Source of the DNA: Firmicutes bacterium UBA5449
GTDB lineage: Bacteria; Bacillota; SHA-98; UBA4971
Reading direction: 5' to 3'
Assembly: GCA_002424305.1 (NCBI GenBank)
Contig: DIQZ01000039.1
Coordinates: forward strand, 1-25,209
DNA length: 25,209 bases
Below, in pieces: positions 16,385 through 24,901 of the stretch. Both the position numbers and the translations under genes were made by a program. The stretch's first letter is position 1. Each line of letters begins with the position of its first letter. The notes under the pieces were generated by a model. The model saw only the letters and a program-made list of their open reading frames with translations, did not search any database and was not told the DNA's origin.

Positions 16385-18406
16385 ATGAGAATATGCCTAA
16401 GACGCTTACTTATTGCTTTTAGTGGGTTTATGCTTTTAGCCTGCATCAACAATATCATGAATCTCCATCATCAAACTGCACTTGCAGCCGGCTATGGAAA
16501 TTTGGAAATATCAAATCAGTACATAAGGGTTTTCGTAAACCGGTCAGGCGATGCCACAGGAAGATTCGCAGTTGATTCCACAGGCGGCGACCCTTTGAAT
16601 CCATGGGACGACAATAAGCCTCTCATATACGGACGCCCGAGACCTTGGACCTCGTATACTACTGTCAGGGTTGACGGGGTTGATTACGTTTTCGGTGGCA
16701 AGACAGAGACACGCGCCGGAAGACATGCTTTGTATGGCACACAAGTCTCAGAACCTAAGATTATCGGCGGAAGCAGTATCGCTTCTACATGGAAATTCGG
16801 TGATATTGAAGTCTCGCAAATACTCAGTATTGTGAGATCCACAACCACAGGGTTGCTTGATACAGCTAAGATTACTTATGTAGCAACAAATCTAGGAGAC
16901 ACAGGCCACACAGTGGGAGCCCGCATCATGCTTGATACACTTCTGGGATCAAACGACGGAGCCCCATTCCGTGCGCGAGATGCGGCCATTACATCTGATA
17001 CTGTTTTTAGTTGGCCGAGAGTACCATATTTTTTTCAGGCATTTGACTCACTTTCAAGTCCGTCAGTAACAAGCCAAGGTACTCTGATAGGAGCCGATGC
17101 AACCCAACCCGACAAGGTGGTCTTAACAAACTGGGGTAATTTGGCTGACCAGGTATGGGATACACTTCTTATCCCCGGCCGCGAATTCATGCGAGAAGGG
17201 GAATATGAACTTGATAGTGCCTTTGCTCTTTACTGGGACGAAGAGATGCTTCAACCCGGTGAATCCAGGGAGTATACTACCCTCTACGGTATGGGCGGGA
17301 TAAGTATTGCCCCCGGAGTTCTCGCACTTGGAGTGACATCTCCTGCTGAAGTTACTCCTGAGAAAGATAAGCCTATTGAGTTTCCGATAGTGGCATATAT
17401 AGAAAACAACGGACCAACACTTGCACTTGACGTTAGTGTGTCGCTTGATCTCCCACCCGGCCTAAGTCTTGCTCCGGGCATCAAATACCAAGTGAATCTA
17501 GGCCACCTGGAACCCGGTGAGACTCGGCAGATAGCATGGGAAGTGGTATGTAATATAAGGGAACAGACTACATTGAGGTACGGGGTAGCTTGCGAAGCTG
17601 AAAATGCTGAACGAAATCAGGTGTATCGTGAGGTGACTATTTTGGCACCTCCGGAACTTAGCATCTACATCCAAGCACCGTCCATGTTTGGAGTTGCGGA
17701 TGACATGTTTCATCCGTATCCCATGAAGATAAGCGCTAAGGTGAAGAATTCAGGTGGCGCACCTGCGTATGGCGTCAAAGCCACTCTCACACCTGACCAT
17801 GGAATCGTCCTCGCCCAACGTGAGAGGGCTTCCCGGTTTCCCGGTCAAGTGGCACCGGGCGAGACCTGCGACCTTTCATGGTATCTTGTCCCATTTGGAG
17901 AAGCAGGCACCTTTGATTACAGAATTATGGTGGACGCACGAAATGCAGAAAGCCTGGCTGCAGCCACAAGCATAGGTGTGCCCGGGTTACGATCGAGACT
18001 TCTCCTGGAGTCCCCGATATTTCCCATACCTCAAGAGGATTTCTTCATTGTGACAATCCTGGCACGTAACTTGAAAGGTCTTCAGGAAGTTAGATTTGAC
18101 TTGAGCTTTGACCCATCTGTTATCGAGGTAGTTTATGTATCCAGGGGAACAGTCTTTGTTGAAGATACAGGGATGTCTGAGTGGAATGAGGGGGTGATTA
18201 AGAATCATCTGGGGCTCTTGACTGATGTTTACGGACGCCTAACTCAACCAAGGGATATCACAGGTGAGTTAGCGACTATTGGCTTTAGGGCGAAAGCTCC
18301 GGGACAAAGCCATGTCCTTTTACGTAACGTATCGGTTTCAGGAACGGAAGGTCGAGTGATGATCACCTCAATTGAGCATGGATCTGTCATTGTCACTCAA
18401 AAGTAA
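16385..18406 (+). CDS. Exported multidomain beta-rich protein with a C-terminal cohesin-like domain
   Basis: 673 residues from ATG 16385, preceded by AAAGGAG (16371-16377). The signal peptide is basic then hydrophobic; it has two possible ends: a lipobox-like LLAC at 17-20 (which would make it a lipoprotein) or a signal peptidase I site near TALA-A (34/35). Residues ~36-310 form a beta-rich domain I do not recognise. Residues ~320-520 hold two CARDB/DUF11-like immunoglobulin repeats, each with a 'NNGPTLALDVSVSLDLPPG' or 'KNSGGAPAYGVKATLTPDHG' strand pair and a 'LxPGET...W' close. Residues ~535-673 look like a cohesin domain: VRFDLSFDPSVIEVV, GELATIGFRAKAPGQSHVLLRNVSVSG. Cohesins bind dockerins or anchor surface proteins. 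Its operon position corresponds to tolB, but it is not a TolB beta-propeller. Confidence 0.8.
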   Translation: MRICLRRLLIAFSGFMLLACINNIMNLHHQTALAAGYGNLEISNQYIRVFVNRSGDATGRFAVDSTGGDPLNPWDDNKPLIYGRPRPWTSYTTVRVDGVDYVFGGKTETRAGRHALYGTQVSEPKIIGGSSIASTWKFGDIEVSQILSIVRSTTTGLLDTAKITYVATNLGDTGHTVGARIMLDTLLGSNDGAPFRARDAAITSDTVFSWPRVPYFFQAFDSLSSPSVTSQGTLIGADATQPDKVVLTNWGNLADQVWDTLLIPGREFMREGEYELDSAFALYWDEEMLQPGESREYTTLYGMGGISIAPGVLALGVTSPAEVTPEKDKPIEFPIVAYIENNGPTLALDVSVSLDLPPGLSLAPGIKYQVNLGHLEPGETRQIAWEVVCNIREQTTLRYGVACEAENAERNQVYREVTILAPPELSIYIQAPSMFGVADDMFHPYPMKISAKVKNSGGAPAYGVKATLTPDHGIVLAQRERASRFPGQVAPGETCDLSWYLVPFGEAGTFDYRIMVDARNAESLAAATSIGVPGLRSRLLLESPIFPIPQEDFFIVTILARNLKGLQEVRFDLSFDPSVIEVVYVSRGTVFVEDTGMSEWNEGVIKNHLGLLTDVYGRLTQPRDITGELATIGFRAKAPGQSHVLLRNVSVSGTEGRVMITSIEHGSVIVTQK

Positions 18407-18443
18407 TGTAGTACCATATTCAACTATGATGGGAGGGGGTTAC

Positions 18444-19523
18444 ATGTTGACTAAGAAATCATTTCTACCTGCGGTTTCCCGTATTCTTCTGATATCGCTC
18501 ATAGCATGTCTAATACCGTACCACGGTGCACACGCGCAAATTAAGGATGTGTCTCAAGAACACTGGGCTTATCAGTCTGTAAAACTGCTGGTAGATAAGG
18601 GATATCTCGGTCTGTACGGAGACGGGACATTCCAGGGAACGAAAGCAGTAGACAGGTATACCCTTGCAGTCGTGATTGCAAGAATTCTAAATGAGATAGA
18701 GGCCGGACGGATTGGTACGACTCCGGAAGACGTTGAATTATTACGTAAATTGTCCGGTGAATTCCGTGAAGAGCTTGTGATTATAGCCAGCGAATCAGAG
18801 ATGCTTAAAAAGTCCATCAGTGAACATGACAAAGCCCAACAAGTAATAAAAGAGGACATTGCAAAGCTTACTTTCACTCAACGTGAAATGAAAGCGGAGG
18901 TTGATAAGATCATCTCTGATATCACGAAAGACGTAAAGAAGCTTGATGGACGGATTACCCAGGTAGATAATACACTCTCCGGGAAAATCGCTGATACGGA
19001 AGAGCGCACTTCAAAGACGGAAGCAGGTCTTATGGAACTTGGAACACAAGTTAATGCCCATGAAGTAAAGTTTGCACAAATCGAAGAGGATCTCAGTGCA
19101 ACTGTTCTAAGACTTACTTCTCTTGAACCTCAAGTATCCGGCCTGCAAGAGGACGTTGACGATATCTCCGACACACTGAAAGGACAGGGAGCTGAAATTG
19201 CCGCATCAAAAGAATCCTTTTCTCAGTTGGAAGGCAGGATTTTTGAACTTGAGGGAAAAACAGAAGCAGAAGGCAGAGACTTCACTGATGAGCTAAATTC
19301 CATCCGTGGAAAGACTCTAAGTATGGAAGATGCATTAAGAAATGAGCGCAGCGCCAGAGTCTCGACATATACTTCACTTGAGAGCGGACTTACAAGTCTT
19401 TCAACTGACCTCGCCGCACACAAGGCGCAAACTGCAAAGGATATTACCTCGTTACGTAAGGAAAACGGACTCCTTAAGGTGCTATTAGGTCTTGTGGCAG
19501 TACTCGGGATTGTTATTAAGTAA
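18444..19523 (+). CDS. SLH + coiled-coil + C-terminal helix protein, probable outer-membrane-to-wall tether (Omp-alpha-like)
   Basis: 359 residues from ATG 18444 after GGGAGGGGG (18431-18439). Signal peptide with AHA-Q cleavage (31/32); LIAC at 19-22 also resembles a lipobox. One SLH domain at about residues 33-85 (IKDVSQEHWAYQSVKLLVDKGYL...DRYTLAVVIARIL), which binds peptidoglycan or its attached polymer. Residues ~105-335 are an almost unbroken coiled coil with no proline-rich breaks. The last ~18 residues are a hydrophobic helix (GLLKVLLGLVAVLGIVIK). This is the layout of Thermotoga Omp-alpha: wall-binding at the N-terminus, rod across the periplasm, helix in the outer membrane. OmpM of Negativicutes shares the front but ends in a porin barrel, which is absent here. 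It ends tail to tail with, and overlaps by 8 bases, the phosphatase gene on the minus strand. Confidence 0.85.
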   Translation: MLTKKSFLPAVSRILLISLIACLIPYHGAHAQIKDVSQEHWAYQSVKLLVDKGYLGLYGDGTFQGTKAVDRYTLAVVIARILNEIEAGRIGTTPEDVELLRKLSGEFREELVIIASESEMLKKSISEHDKAQQVIKEDIAKLTFTQREMKAEVDKIISDITKDVKKLDGRITQVDNTLSGKIADTEERTSKTEAGLMELGTQVNAHEVKFAQIEEDLSATVLRLTSLEPQVSGLQEDVDDISDTLKGQGAEIAASKESFSQLEGRIFELEGKTEAEGRDFTDELNSIRGKTLSMEDALRNERSARVSTYTSLESGLTSLSTDLAAHKAQTAKDITSLRKENGLLKVLLGLVAVLGIVIK

Positions 19524-20130
19524 GAAGATGGCATGTATCATTAAGAAAATCGACTCGAATATGCGTGTTGTCAGAGTAGGTAATTGCGCTTACAGCCGCG
19601 TTTGCCAGTTGAAATCTCCGGCGGCCGTCAGGCTCAATGCCTAAAGCATGGCATAGTATCAGTTTTAACGGGCCACTGTGACTTACAATACATAGAGATG
19701 AACCTTTATGGACCTTGACAAGTTCTATGACTTTCGGGATAACCCTATCTCTGAGCTGAGCATACGACTCACCGCCGGGGATGGGGTTATTCACGGTATC
19801 CAGCAACCAGTTGTCAAGAAGCTCACTGCGCCTGAGCCTAATTTCTTCGAAGCTCTTGCCCTCCCACATGCCGACATCTATCTCACGGAATTCCTCCAGA
19901 GGAATAGTGGGAAGTCCATGGATTTCCGCTATGAAACCGGCGGTATCCATTGCCCTGGAAAGATCGCTGGAATATACAGCAACCATACCTATTTCTTGGA
20001 GACGTCCGGCTGTTTTCCTCGCTTGTTCCTTACCCAGAGCAGACAGAGGCAGATCTTGATGACCTTGGTATTTTCCAAGTTCGTTCCAGTTTGTCATGCC
20101 ATGTCTTACAAGATATAGATGTGTATCCAT
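19516..20130 (-). CDS. Histidine phosphatase superfamily protein (phosphoglycerate mutase-like)
   Basis: 204 residues. The start is the ATG complementary to 20128-20130, directly after a GGAGGAGGGG site on the minus strand; the upstream in-frame ATG (20146-20148) lies before the site. Motifs: LVRHGMTNWN with the nucleophile H10 and R9, the second-shell arginine in SSDLSRAMDTA, EFREIDVGMWEGKS, and the second catalytic histidine in VSHSGPLK near residue 153. The pattern suits small-molecule phosphatases of the CobC/GpmB/PhoE group; the 2,3-bisphosphoglycerate mutase role is less likely. Substrate unknown. The gene is divergent from rlmN and converges on the SLH protein gene. Confidence 0.9.
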   Translation of the reverse strand: MDTHLYLVRHGMTNWNELGKYQGHQDLPLSALGKEQARKTAGRLQEIGMVAVYSSDLSRAMDTAGFIAEIHGLPTIPLEEFREIDVGMWEGKSFEEIRLRRSELLDNWLLDTVNNPIPGGESYAQLRDRVIPKVIELVKVHKGSSLCIVSHSGPLKLILCHALGIEPDGRRRFQLANAAVSAITYSDNTHIRVDFLNDTCHLLT

Positions 20131-20152
20131 GCAACACCCCTCCTCCATAGTC

Positions 20153-20158
20153 TATAAT
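20153..20158 (+). promoter_or_regulatory. Possible -10 box for rlmN
   Basis: A perfect TATAAT lies in the divergent gap before rlmN. At the expected distance upstream the -35 is poor (TGCAAC), so this is a weak call. Confidence 0.3.
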
Positions 20159-20246
20159 ACCTTATGGACGGCGGAAAATGTCTGCAGGAAAAGTAGAAGA
20201 GGAAATCCTAGTTATGAGATGAATTGAATCACCGGGAGGAATCCAG

Positions 20247-21278
20247 ATGGAAGACCTAAAGAACCTTCTACCCAGTGAACTACATGGATTCATGGAATCC
20301 TTGGGAGAACCTTCATATAGAGGCGACCAGATATTCTCATGGATCCACAAACACCGGGTACCTTCTTTTGATGACATGACTAATCTACCGGTTGCGCTTC
20401 GACAAAAACTTAAGGAGACTGCGTATATTACACGGCTTGATGTGCGATCAAGAAGTGAAGGCAATAAGGGTACAGTGAAGTACCTTTTGGAGACACATGA
20501 TAATAACGCTATAGAAGCTGTAAGAATGGAATATCGACATGGTATCACCGCCTGTCTTTCCACTCAGGTTGGCTGCAAGATGGCCTGTTCGTTCTGTGCA
20601 TCAGGAATCGAAGGCTTCGTGAGAAACCTGAGTGCTTCTGAGATAGTCGATGAGGCTCTTCGCATCCATGAAGATGTAGCACTCCTTGGCGCTCATGTCG
20701 GAAACATCGTCCTTATGGGTACGGGAGAACCGCTTGACAATTATGATGCCAGTATCAAGGCGCTTTACATACTGAACGACAAAGGCGGATTAGAGATCAG
20801 CTTTCGTCGCATGACTCTGTCCACTTGCGGACTGGTCCCGGGAATACGCAGACTTGCTGAAGAGAAAATACCTGTTACTCTGTCAATTTCCCTTCATGCG
20901 CCGACAGATGATACTCGCGATCTATTGATGCCGATAAATCGGCAGTATCCAATCGTGGAATTACTGGAAGCTGCAAGCTATTATCGGGAATGTACAGGTA
21001 GGCGTGTGACCTTTGAGTACGCGCTGATCCGAGATGTTAATGACAGTGACACGCATGCTTATCAACTTGCAAAGCTGCTTCAAGGTCAATTGGGACATGT
21101 TAATCTGATACCGCTGAATCCTATTGAAGAAAGGGATTATGCAAGGTCACCGGCAGTACGAGTAAATAGATTTGCTAAGATACTTGATGATGCATCTATT
21201 CCGGTTACTATCAGGAGAGATCTGGGTCTGGATGTCCATGCAGCATGTGGTCAGTTGCGTCGCAGGTATTGCAGGTAA
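20247..21278 (+). CDS. rlmN: 23S rRNA/tRNA adenine-C2 methyltransferase RlmN
   Basis: 343 residues, normal length. Radical-SAM enzyme methylating C2 of A2503 in 23S rRNA and A37 in tRNAs. Motifs: IEAVRMEYRHG (residues ~89-98), the cluster motif C110-x3-C114-x2-C117 in GCKMACSFC, GTGEPLDNYD around 155-165, SISLHAPTDDTRD, and the C-terminal ACGQLR with the methyl-carrying C334. Cfr, the resistance paralogue, is excluded as unlikely because the N-terminal wording and position fit RlmN and the PP2C/kinase/rsgA genes follow in the standard Bacillota order. A GGGAGGA site lies upstream. Confidence 0.95.
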   Translation: MEDLKNLLPSELHGFMESLGEPSYRGDQIFSWIHKHRVPSFDDMTNLPVALRQKLKETAYITRLDVRSRSEGNKGTVKYLLETHDNNAIEAVRMEYRHGITACLSTQVGCKMACSFCASGIEGFVRNLSASEIVDEALRIHEDVALLGAHVGNIVLMGTGEPLDNYDASIKALYILNDKGGLEISFRRMTLSTCGLVPGIRRLAEEKIPVTLSISLHAPTDDTRDLLMPINRQYPIVELLEAASYYRECTGRRVTFEYALIRDVNDSDTHAYQLAKLLQGQLGHVNLIPLNPIEERDYARSPAVRVNRFAKILDDASIPVTIRRDLGLDVHAACGQLRRRYCR

Positions 21279-21331
21279 GCCGATTCAGGGTTATACTTCG
21301 TCTTGGACACTGTTGAACGGGGGTGGGTTAT

Positions 21332-22036
21332 ATGGAAGCCTCCGCCCGTACTGATGTGGGACTGGTAAGGGCGGTAAATGAAGATAACTACCTGCTGGGG
21401 GACGTCTTGTTTGCTGTCGCCGACGGCCTTGGCGGACATGAGGCAGGGGAAATCGCAAGCAAAATGGCTGTGGACATACTCGAGGGATATCCGCTATCTG
21501 ATGAAACGGATCCGGTCAATGCACTCTGCGAGGCGTTCACAAGAATTAATGCTGAAATTTACCGACGTTCCACAAGTTGTAAGAGTTGTCGAGGCATGGG
21601 CACTACATTGACTGCTCTGCTCATTCAAGACGGTATAGCTTATGTCGGACATGTAGGAGACAGTAGAGCATACCTCGTAAGGAATAATGTAATATACCAA
21701 CTGACAGAGGATCACTCTGTTGTCGGTGAGCTTATGAGGAGGGGGATGCTCACTAATAACGAGGCAAGAGAGCATCCTCAGCGGAATCTGCTGACTCGGG
21801 CTATGGGCACACTCCCAACGGTGGATATGAAAGTCACTGATGCAAAAGTAGAACCCGGAGACCGCTATATCCTGTGCACAGACGGACTTTCCGGGACCAT
21901 AGACGATTCTACGATATTGAGTGTTGTCGTCTCTGATTCGGCCCCTTGTTCAGTCGTAGATAAGCTCATAGCCCTTGCAAATCAGAATGGCGGATATGAT
22001 AACGTCACTGTTGTTGCGGTGTTTGTCGGTTCTTGA
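21332..22036 (+). CDS. prpC: PP2C-type protein serine/threonine phosphatase (Stp/PrpC)
   Basis: 234 residues from ATG 21332, after GGGGGTGGG; GTG 21323 is inside that site and less likely. Dephosphorylates substrates of the PASTA kinase encoded next. PP2C motifs are complete: TDVGLVRAVNEDNY (RxxNED, residues ~7-20), VADGLGGH with metal-binding D31, GMGTTLTALLI, VGHVGDSRAYL, LTEDHSVV, ILCTDGLSGT and GGYDNVTVV. No membrane segment or regulatory domain, so it is a cytoplasmic stand-alone phosphatase. 31 bases separate it from the kinase gene. Confidence 0.95.
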   Translation: MEASARTDVGLVRAVNEDNYLLGDVLFAVADGLGGHEAGEIASKMAVDILEGYPLSDETDPVNALCEAFTRINAEIYRRSTSCKSCRGMGTTLTALLIQDGIAYVGHVGDSRAYLVRNNVIYQLTEDHSVVGELMRRGMLTNNEAREHPQRNLLTRAMGTLPTVDMKVTDAKVEPGDRYILCTDGLSGTIDDSTILSVVVSDSAPCSVVDKLIALANQNGGYDNVTVVAVFVGS

Positions 22037-22067
22037 ACCTGGGATTCAACGCAGGTGAGGTGGAAAG

Positions 22068-23999
22068 ATGGTAGGGGAGGTTCTCGGAAAGAGATATAAG
22101 ATACTTTCAAAGTTGGGTTCGGGTGGGATGGCAGAGGTGTACAAGGCCCATTGCCAGATCTTGAACCGAACAGTTGCTATTAAGGTCCTGAGGCCGCAAT
22201 TCACATCAAATGATGAATTTGTTGAGCGTTTTCGAAGGGAAGCACAGGCGGCCGCAAGTCTTTCTCACCCGAATATTGTCAGCATATATGATGTAGGTAA
22301 AGACGGAGACTGTTATTATATTGTGATGGAATGTGTAACTGGTACAAGTCTTAAGGAAGCCATCGCTGAATCCGGTCATATGTCGCCGCAGAGAGCTGCT
22401 CGAATAAGTTGGCAAATTCTAGCTGCATTGCAGCACGCTCATGAAAATGGAATTGTTCATAGAGATATCAAACCTCATAACGTCATGGTAACTTTCGATG
22501 AACGGGTCAAAGTAACGGATTTCGGTATTGCAAGGGCTCTTAGCACATCAACCCTTACTGAAACCGGGACGATAATCGGAACAGTAAACTACTTTTCACC
22601 GGAGCAGGCACGCGGAGAAGCTGTGGAAGCACAGTCTGATATCTACTCACTAGGCGTTGTTCTATACGAAATGCTAACAGGAACCGTGCCTTTTAAGGGT
22701 GAAAGCCCGATTTCCATAGCACTACAGCACCTTCAAACTGTTGTAACACCTCCTACAAAACTGAATCCGGCAATTCCAAAAGGTCTTGAAAGAGTTGTAT
22801 TGAAAGCTCTGGAGAAGAATCCTTCGCGTCGCTATCAAGACGCCAGACAGATGATGCGAGCCTTGGAACCGTATGCTTTTCCCGGTAATGACTACGAGAC
22901 TTTCCATGATGATGTTGATTCCGATAGCGAAATCACTATTTCAGATATGCCTACACAGGTCATATCTGCGTCAGATCTTGCGGTGAACATGGAGGAGACT
23001 TTGGTGAGACGCAAACCTAATAACAAGAGAAACCCAAGACGCACAATCTTTGCGACTTTGTTCTTCATATTTGCTTTGCTTACGCTTGCGGCCGTGGTTA
23101 TTATTATGCTACCGGAATGGCTTTATGTAGAAGAAGTCAGAGTGCCGGATTTTACCGGAAAGACTCTTGAAGAAGCGGCTGCCCTTTCAGAGAAGGCCCA
23201 TGTGCGTCTGGATGATCCGGATAAGCGCTATGATGAGGCTGTTTTGCCTAATCGGGTGATCTCGCAACGGCCTGAGCCATATGCCCGGGTGAAAATGAAC
23301 AGCAAAATCACTCTGGTGGTAAGCCTTGGAAAGGAAATAGTTGAGGTCCCGGATCTCAAGGGAATGGATCTCCGTCAAGCACTCTTAGAACTAGAAAGAC
23401 TCGAACTCAATCCCGGTACGCAGTCCAGAGAGTACAGTGACGAGGTTGAGCCAAATGAAATTGCTTCCCAATCTCCGGCCGCAGGAGTCCACGCAGAGAA
23501 GGGGACCCTTGTAGATATTGTCTTGAGTGACGGACCGGAGCCTCTACTGGTTACAGTCCAGGATTTTTCGGGTATGAACATGGCAGACGCCGAATCTTAC
23601 CTGGCTGTTTCAGGCCTGGTTAAGGGGCGAGTAACTGAAGAAATCCGAGAAGGGGTACCTGCTGGGATAGTAATCAGTCAAACACCTGAGCCCGGGCAAC
23701 TTGTCATGGTAGGTTCTGCTGTAGATTTTGTCATAGGAAAATCTCAAGATGCTTCGTCGCTTCTCGACGCGATTACGCCTGTCTCGACTTTAGTGACTAT
23801 TGTGGTACCACCCGGCACAGATTTACAGGAAGTCAAAATCCGCATTAACGACTACTATGGTGAAAGGGATTACTACGTAGGCATGCATACTCCGGGCGAA
23901 CGTATCGAAAAGCAAATCAATGCATGGGGTCGAAAGATGAGAATCAGGGTCTACATTGGGGGAGTCCTGTATAAAGACGAAATGGTTCCCAAGGGATAA
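22068..23999 (+). CDS. prkC: PASTA-domain membrane Ser/Thr protein kinase (PrkC/Stk)
   Basis: 643 residues. Hanks-type kinase domain at about 10-270: glycine loop GSGGMAEVY, K39 in VAIKVL, catalytic D133 in HRDIKPHN, D151 in DFG, and SPEQARG. After an acidic/Thr-rich juxtamembrane stretch with ITISDMPTQVI, a likely phosphorylation region, comes a membrane helix at about 325-347. Three extracytoplasmic PASTA repeats follow at about 357-421, 425-493 and 497-563, then a C-terminal piece of ~80 residues (565-643) with VTIVVPPGTDLQEVKIRINDYYG that is not a PASTA repeat. PASTA repeats sense peptidoglycan or muropeptides. With prpC and rsgA it forms the usual Bacillota wall-sensing module controlling growth, wall synthesis and ribosome assembly. 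Confidence 0.95.
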   Translation: MVGEVLGKRYKILSKLGSGGMAEVYKAHCQILNRTVAIKVLRPQFTSNDEFVERFRREAQAAASLSHPNIVSIYDVGKDGDCYYIVMECVTGTSLKEAIAESGHMSPQRAARISWQILAALQHAHENGIVHRDIKPHNVMVTFDERVKVTDFGIARALSTSTLTETGTIIGTVNYFSPEQARGEAVEAQSDIYSLGVVLYEMLTGTVPFKGESPISIALQHLQTVVTPPTKLNPAIPKGLERVVLKALEKNPSRRYQDARQMMRALEPYAFPGNDYETFHDDVDSDSEITISDMPTQVISASDLAVNMEETLVRRKPNNKRNPRRTIFATLFFIFALLTLAAVVIIMLPEWLYVEEVRVPDFTGKTLEEAAALSEKAHVRLDDPDKRYDEAVLPNRVISQRPEPYARVKMNSKITLVVSLGKEIVEVPDLKGMDLRQALLELERLELNPGTQSREYSDEVEPNEIASQSPAAGVHAEKGTLVDIVLSDGPEPLLVTVQDFSGMNMADAESYLAVSGLVKGRVTEEIREGVPAGIVISQTPEPGQLVMVGSAVDFVIGKSQDASSLLDAITPVSTLVTIVVPPGTDLQEVKIRINDYYGERDYYVGMHTPGERIEKQINAWGRKMRIRVYIGGVLYKDEMVPKG

Positions 24000-24013
24000 C
24001 AGGAGGACGGTGG

Positions 24014-24901
24014 ATGCCGAAGGGACATATTATTAAGGCATATGCAGGTCACTACTTTGTCAGCCACGGAGATTCACTTGTTGACTGCCGGATACGTGGC
24101 AGACTCCGCAAGGAGGACAAAGATGTTCTCGTAGGAGACATCGTCTCATTTACTGTCACTGATTCGGACGGTGAGTATGGAGTCATTGAAGATGTTCTCC
24201 CACGAAAAACACGCCTTCTGAGACCGCTTGTTGCCAATGTGGATCAGGCTGTCATTATCATGGCATGTCATGAACCACCTCCTGATTTCGAGTTGCTTGA
24301 TAGGATGCTTGCTACGGTTGAGGCAAACTCCTTGGACATCACAATATGTCTAAACAAGATTGATCTGGTGAGTAGGTACGCTGCGGACAAACTGGCGAAG
24401 CCATATAGGGATGCAGGGTATGAAGTAATTAAGGTAAGTGCCAGAGCAGGTTGGGGAATAACAAGGCTGCGAAAAGCCCTTTCTGACAGGCTTTCAGTGT
24501 TTGCAGGACCATCCGGTGTTGGAAAGTCAGCGCTTCTTAATGCTTTGGAACCCGGGCTAAGATTGCAAACCGGTGAAGTCAGTGCAAGAACCGGCCGCGG
24601 ACGACACACTACTCGACACTCGATTCTCCTCAGGATTGAGCCATCCGGATACGTAGCTGATACGCCGGGATTTTCTAAGCTTGATCTCGACACGATTGAC
24701 AGCAGATCTCTTGGATACTTGTTTCGTGAGTTCAGGAAAGCCATGGAAGCCTGTAAATTCACTACATGTCTTCATCACAAGGAACCTCACTGTGGTGTAA
24801 AAGAAGCGGTAGAAGCAGGTCAGATCGATGAGTTTCGTTATAACCACTATGTAAAACTTCTACTTGAAATCGTAGAAAGAGAAAGGAGGAGGGGCAGATG
24901 A
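24014..24901 (+). CDS. rsgA: Ribosome small-subunit-dependent GTPase RsgA
   Basis: 295 residues after AGGAGG (24001-24006). Assists late maturation of the 30S subunit. OB fold at about 1-65, followed by a circularly permuted GTPase: G4 NKID (about 114-117) comes before G1 GPSGVGKS (about 164-171), then the G2 region GRGRHTTRHS and G3 DTPGFS. The C-terminal zinc site reads C-x4-C-x-H-x5-C in CKFTTCLHHKEPHC. In Bacillota RsgA is a known target of the adjacent PrkC kinase. Its stop overlaps the rpe start (ATGA). Confidence 0.95.
   Translation: MPKGHIIKAYAGHYFVSHGDSLVDCRIRGRLRKEDKDVLVGDIVSFTVTDSDGEYGVIEDVLPRKTRLLRPLVANVDQAVIIMACHEPPPDFELLDRMLATVEANSLDITICLNKIDLVSRYAADKLAKPYRDAGYEVIKVSARAGWGITRLRKALSDRLSVFAGPSGVGKSALLNALEPGLRLQTGEVSARTGRGRHTTRHSILLRIEPSGYVADTPGFSKLDLDTIDSRSLGYLFREFRKAMEACKFTTCLHHKEPHCGVKEAVEAGQIDEFRYNHYVKLLLEIVERERRRGR

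Noticed and set aside
20247..21278. Cfr-type antibiotic resistance methyltransferase
   Set aside because: Sequence motifs, length and the prpC-prkC-rsgA context all indicate the housekeeping RlmN.
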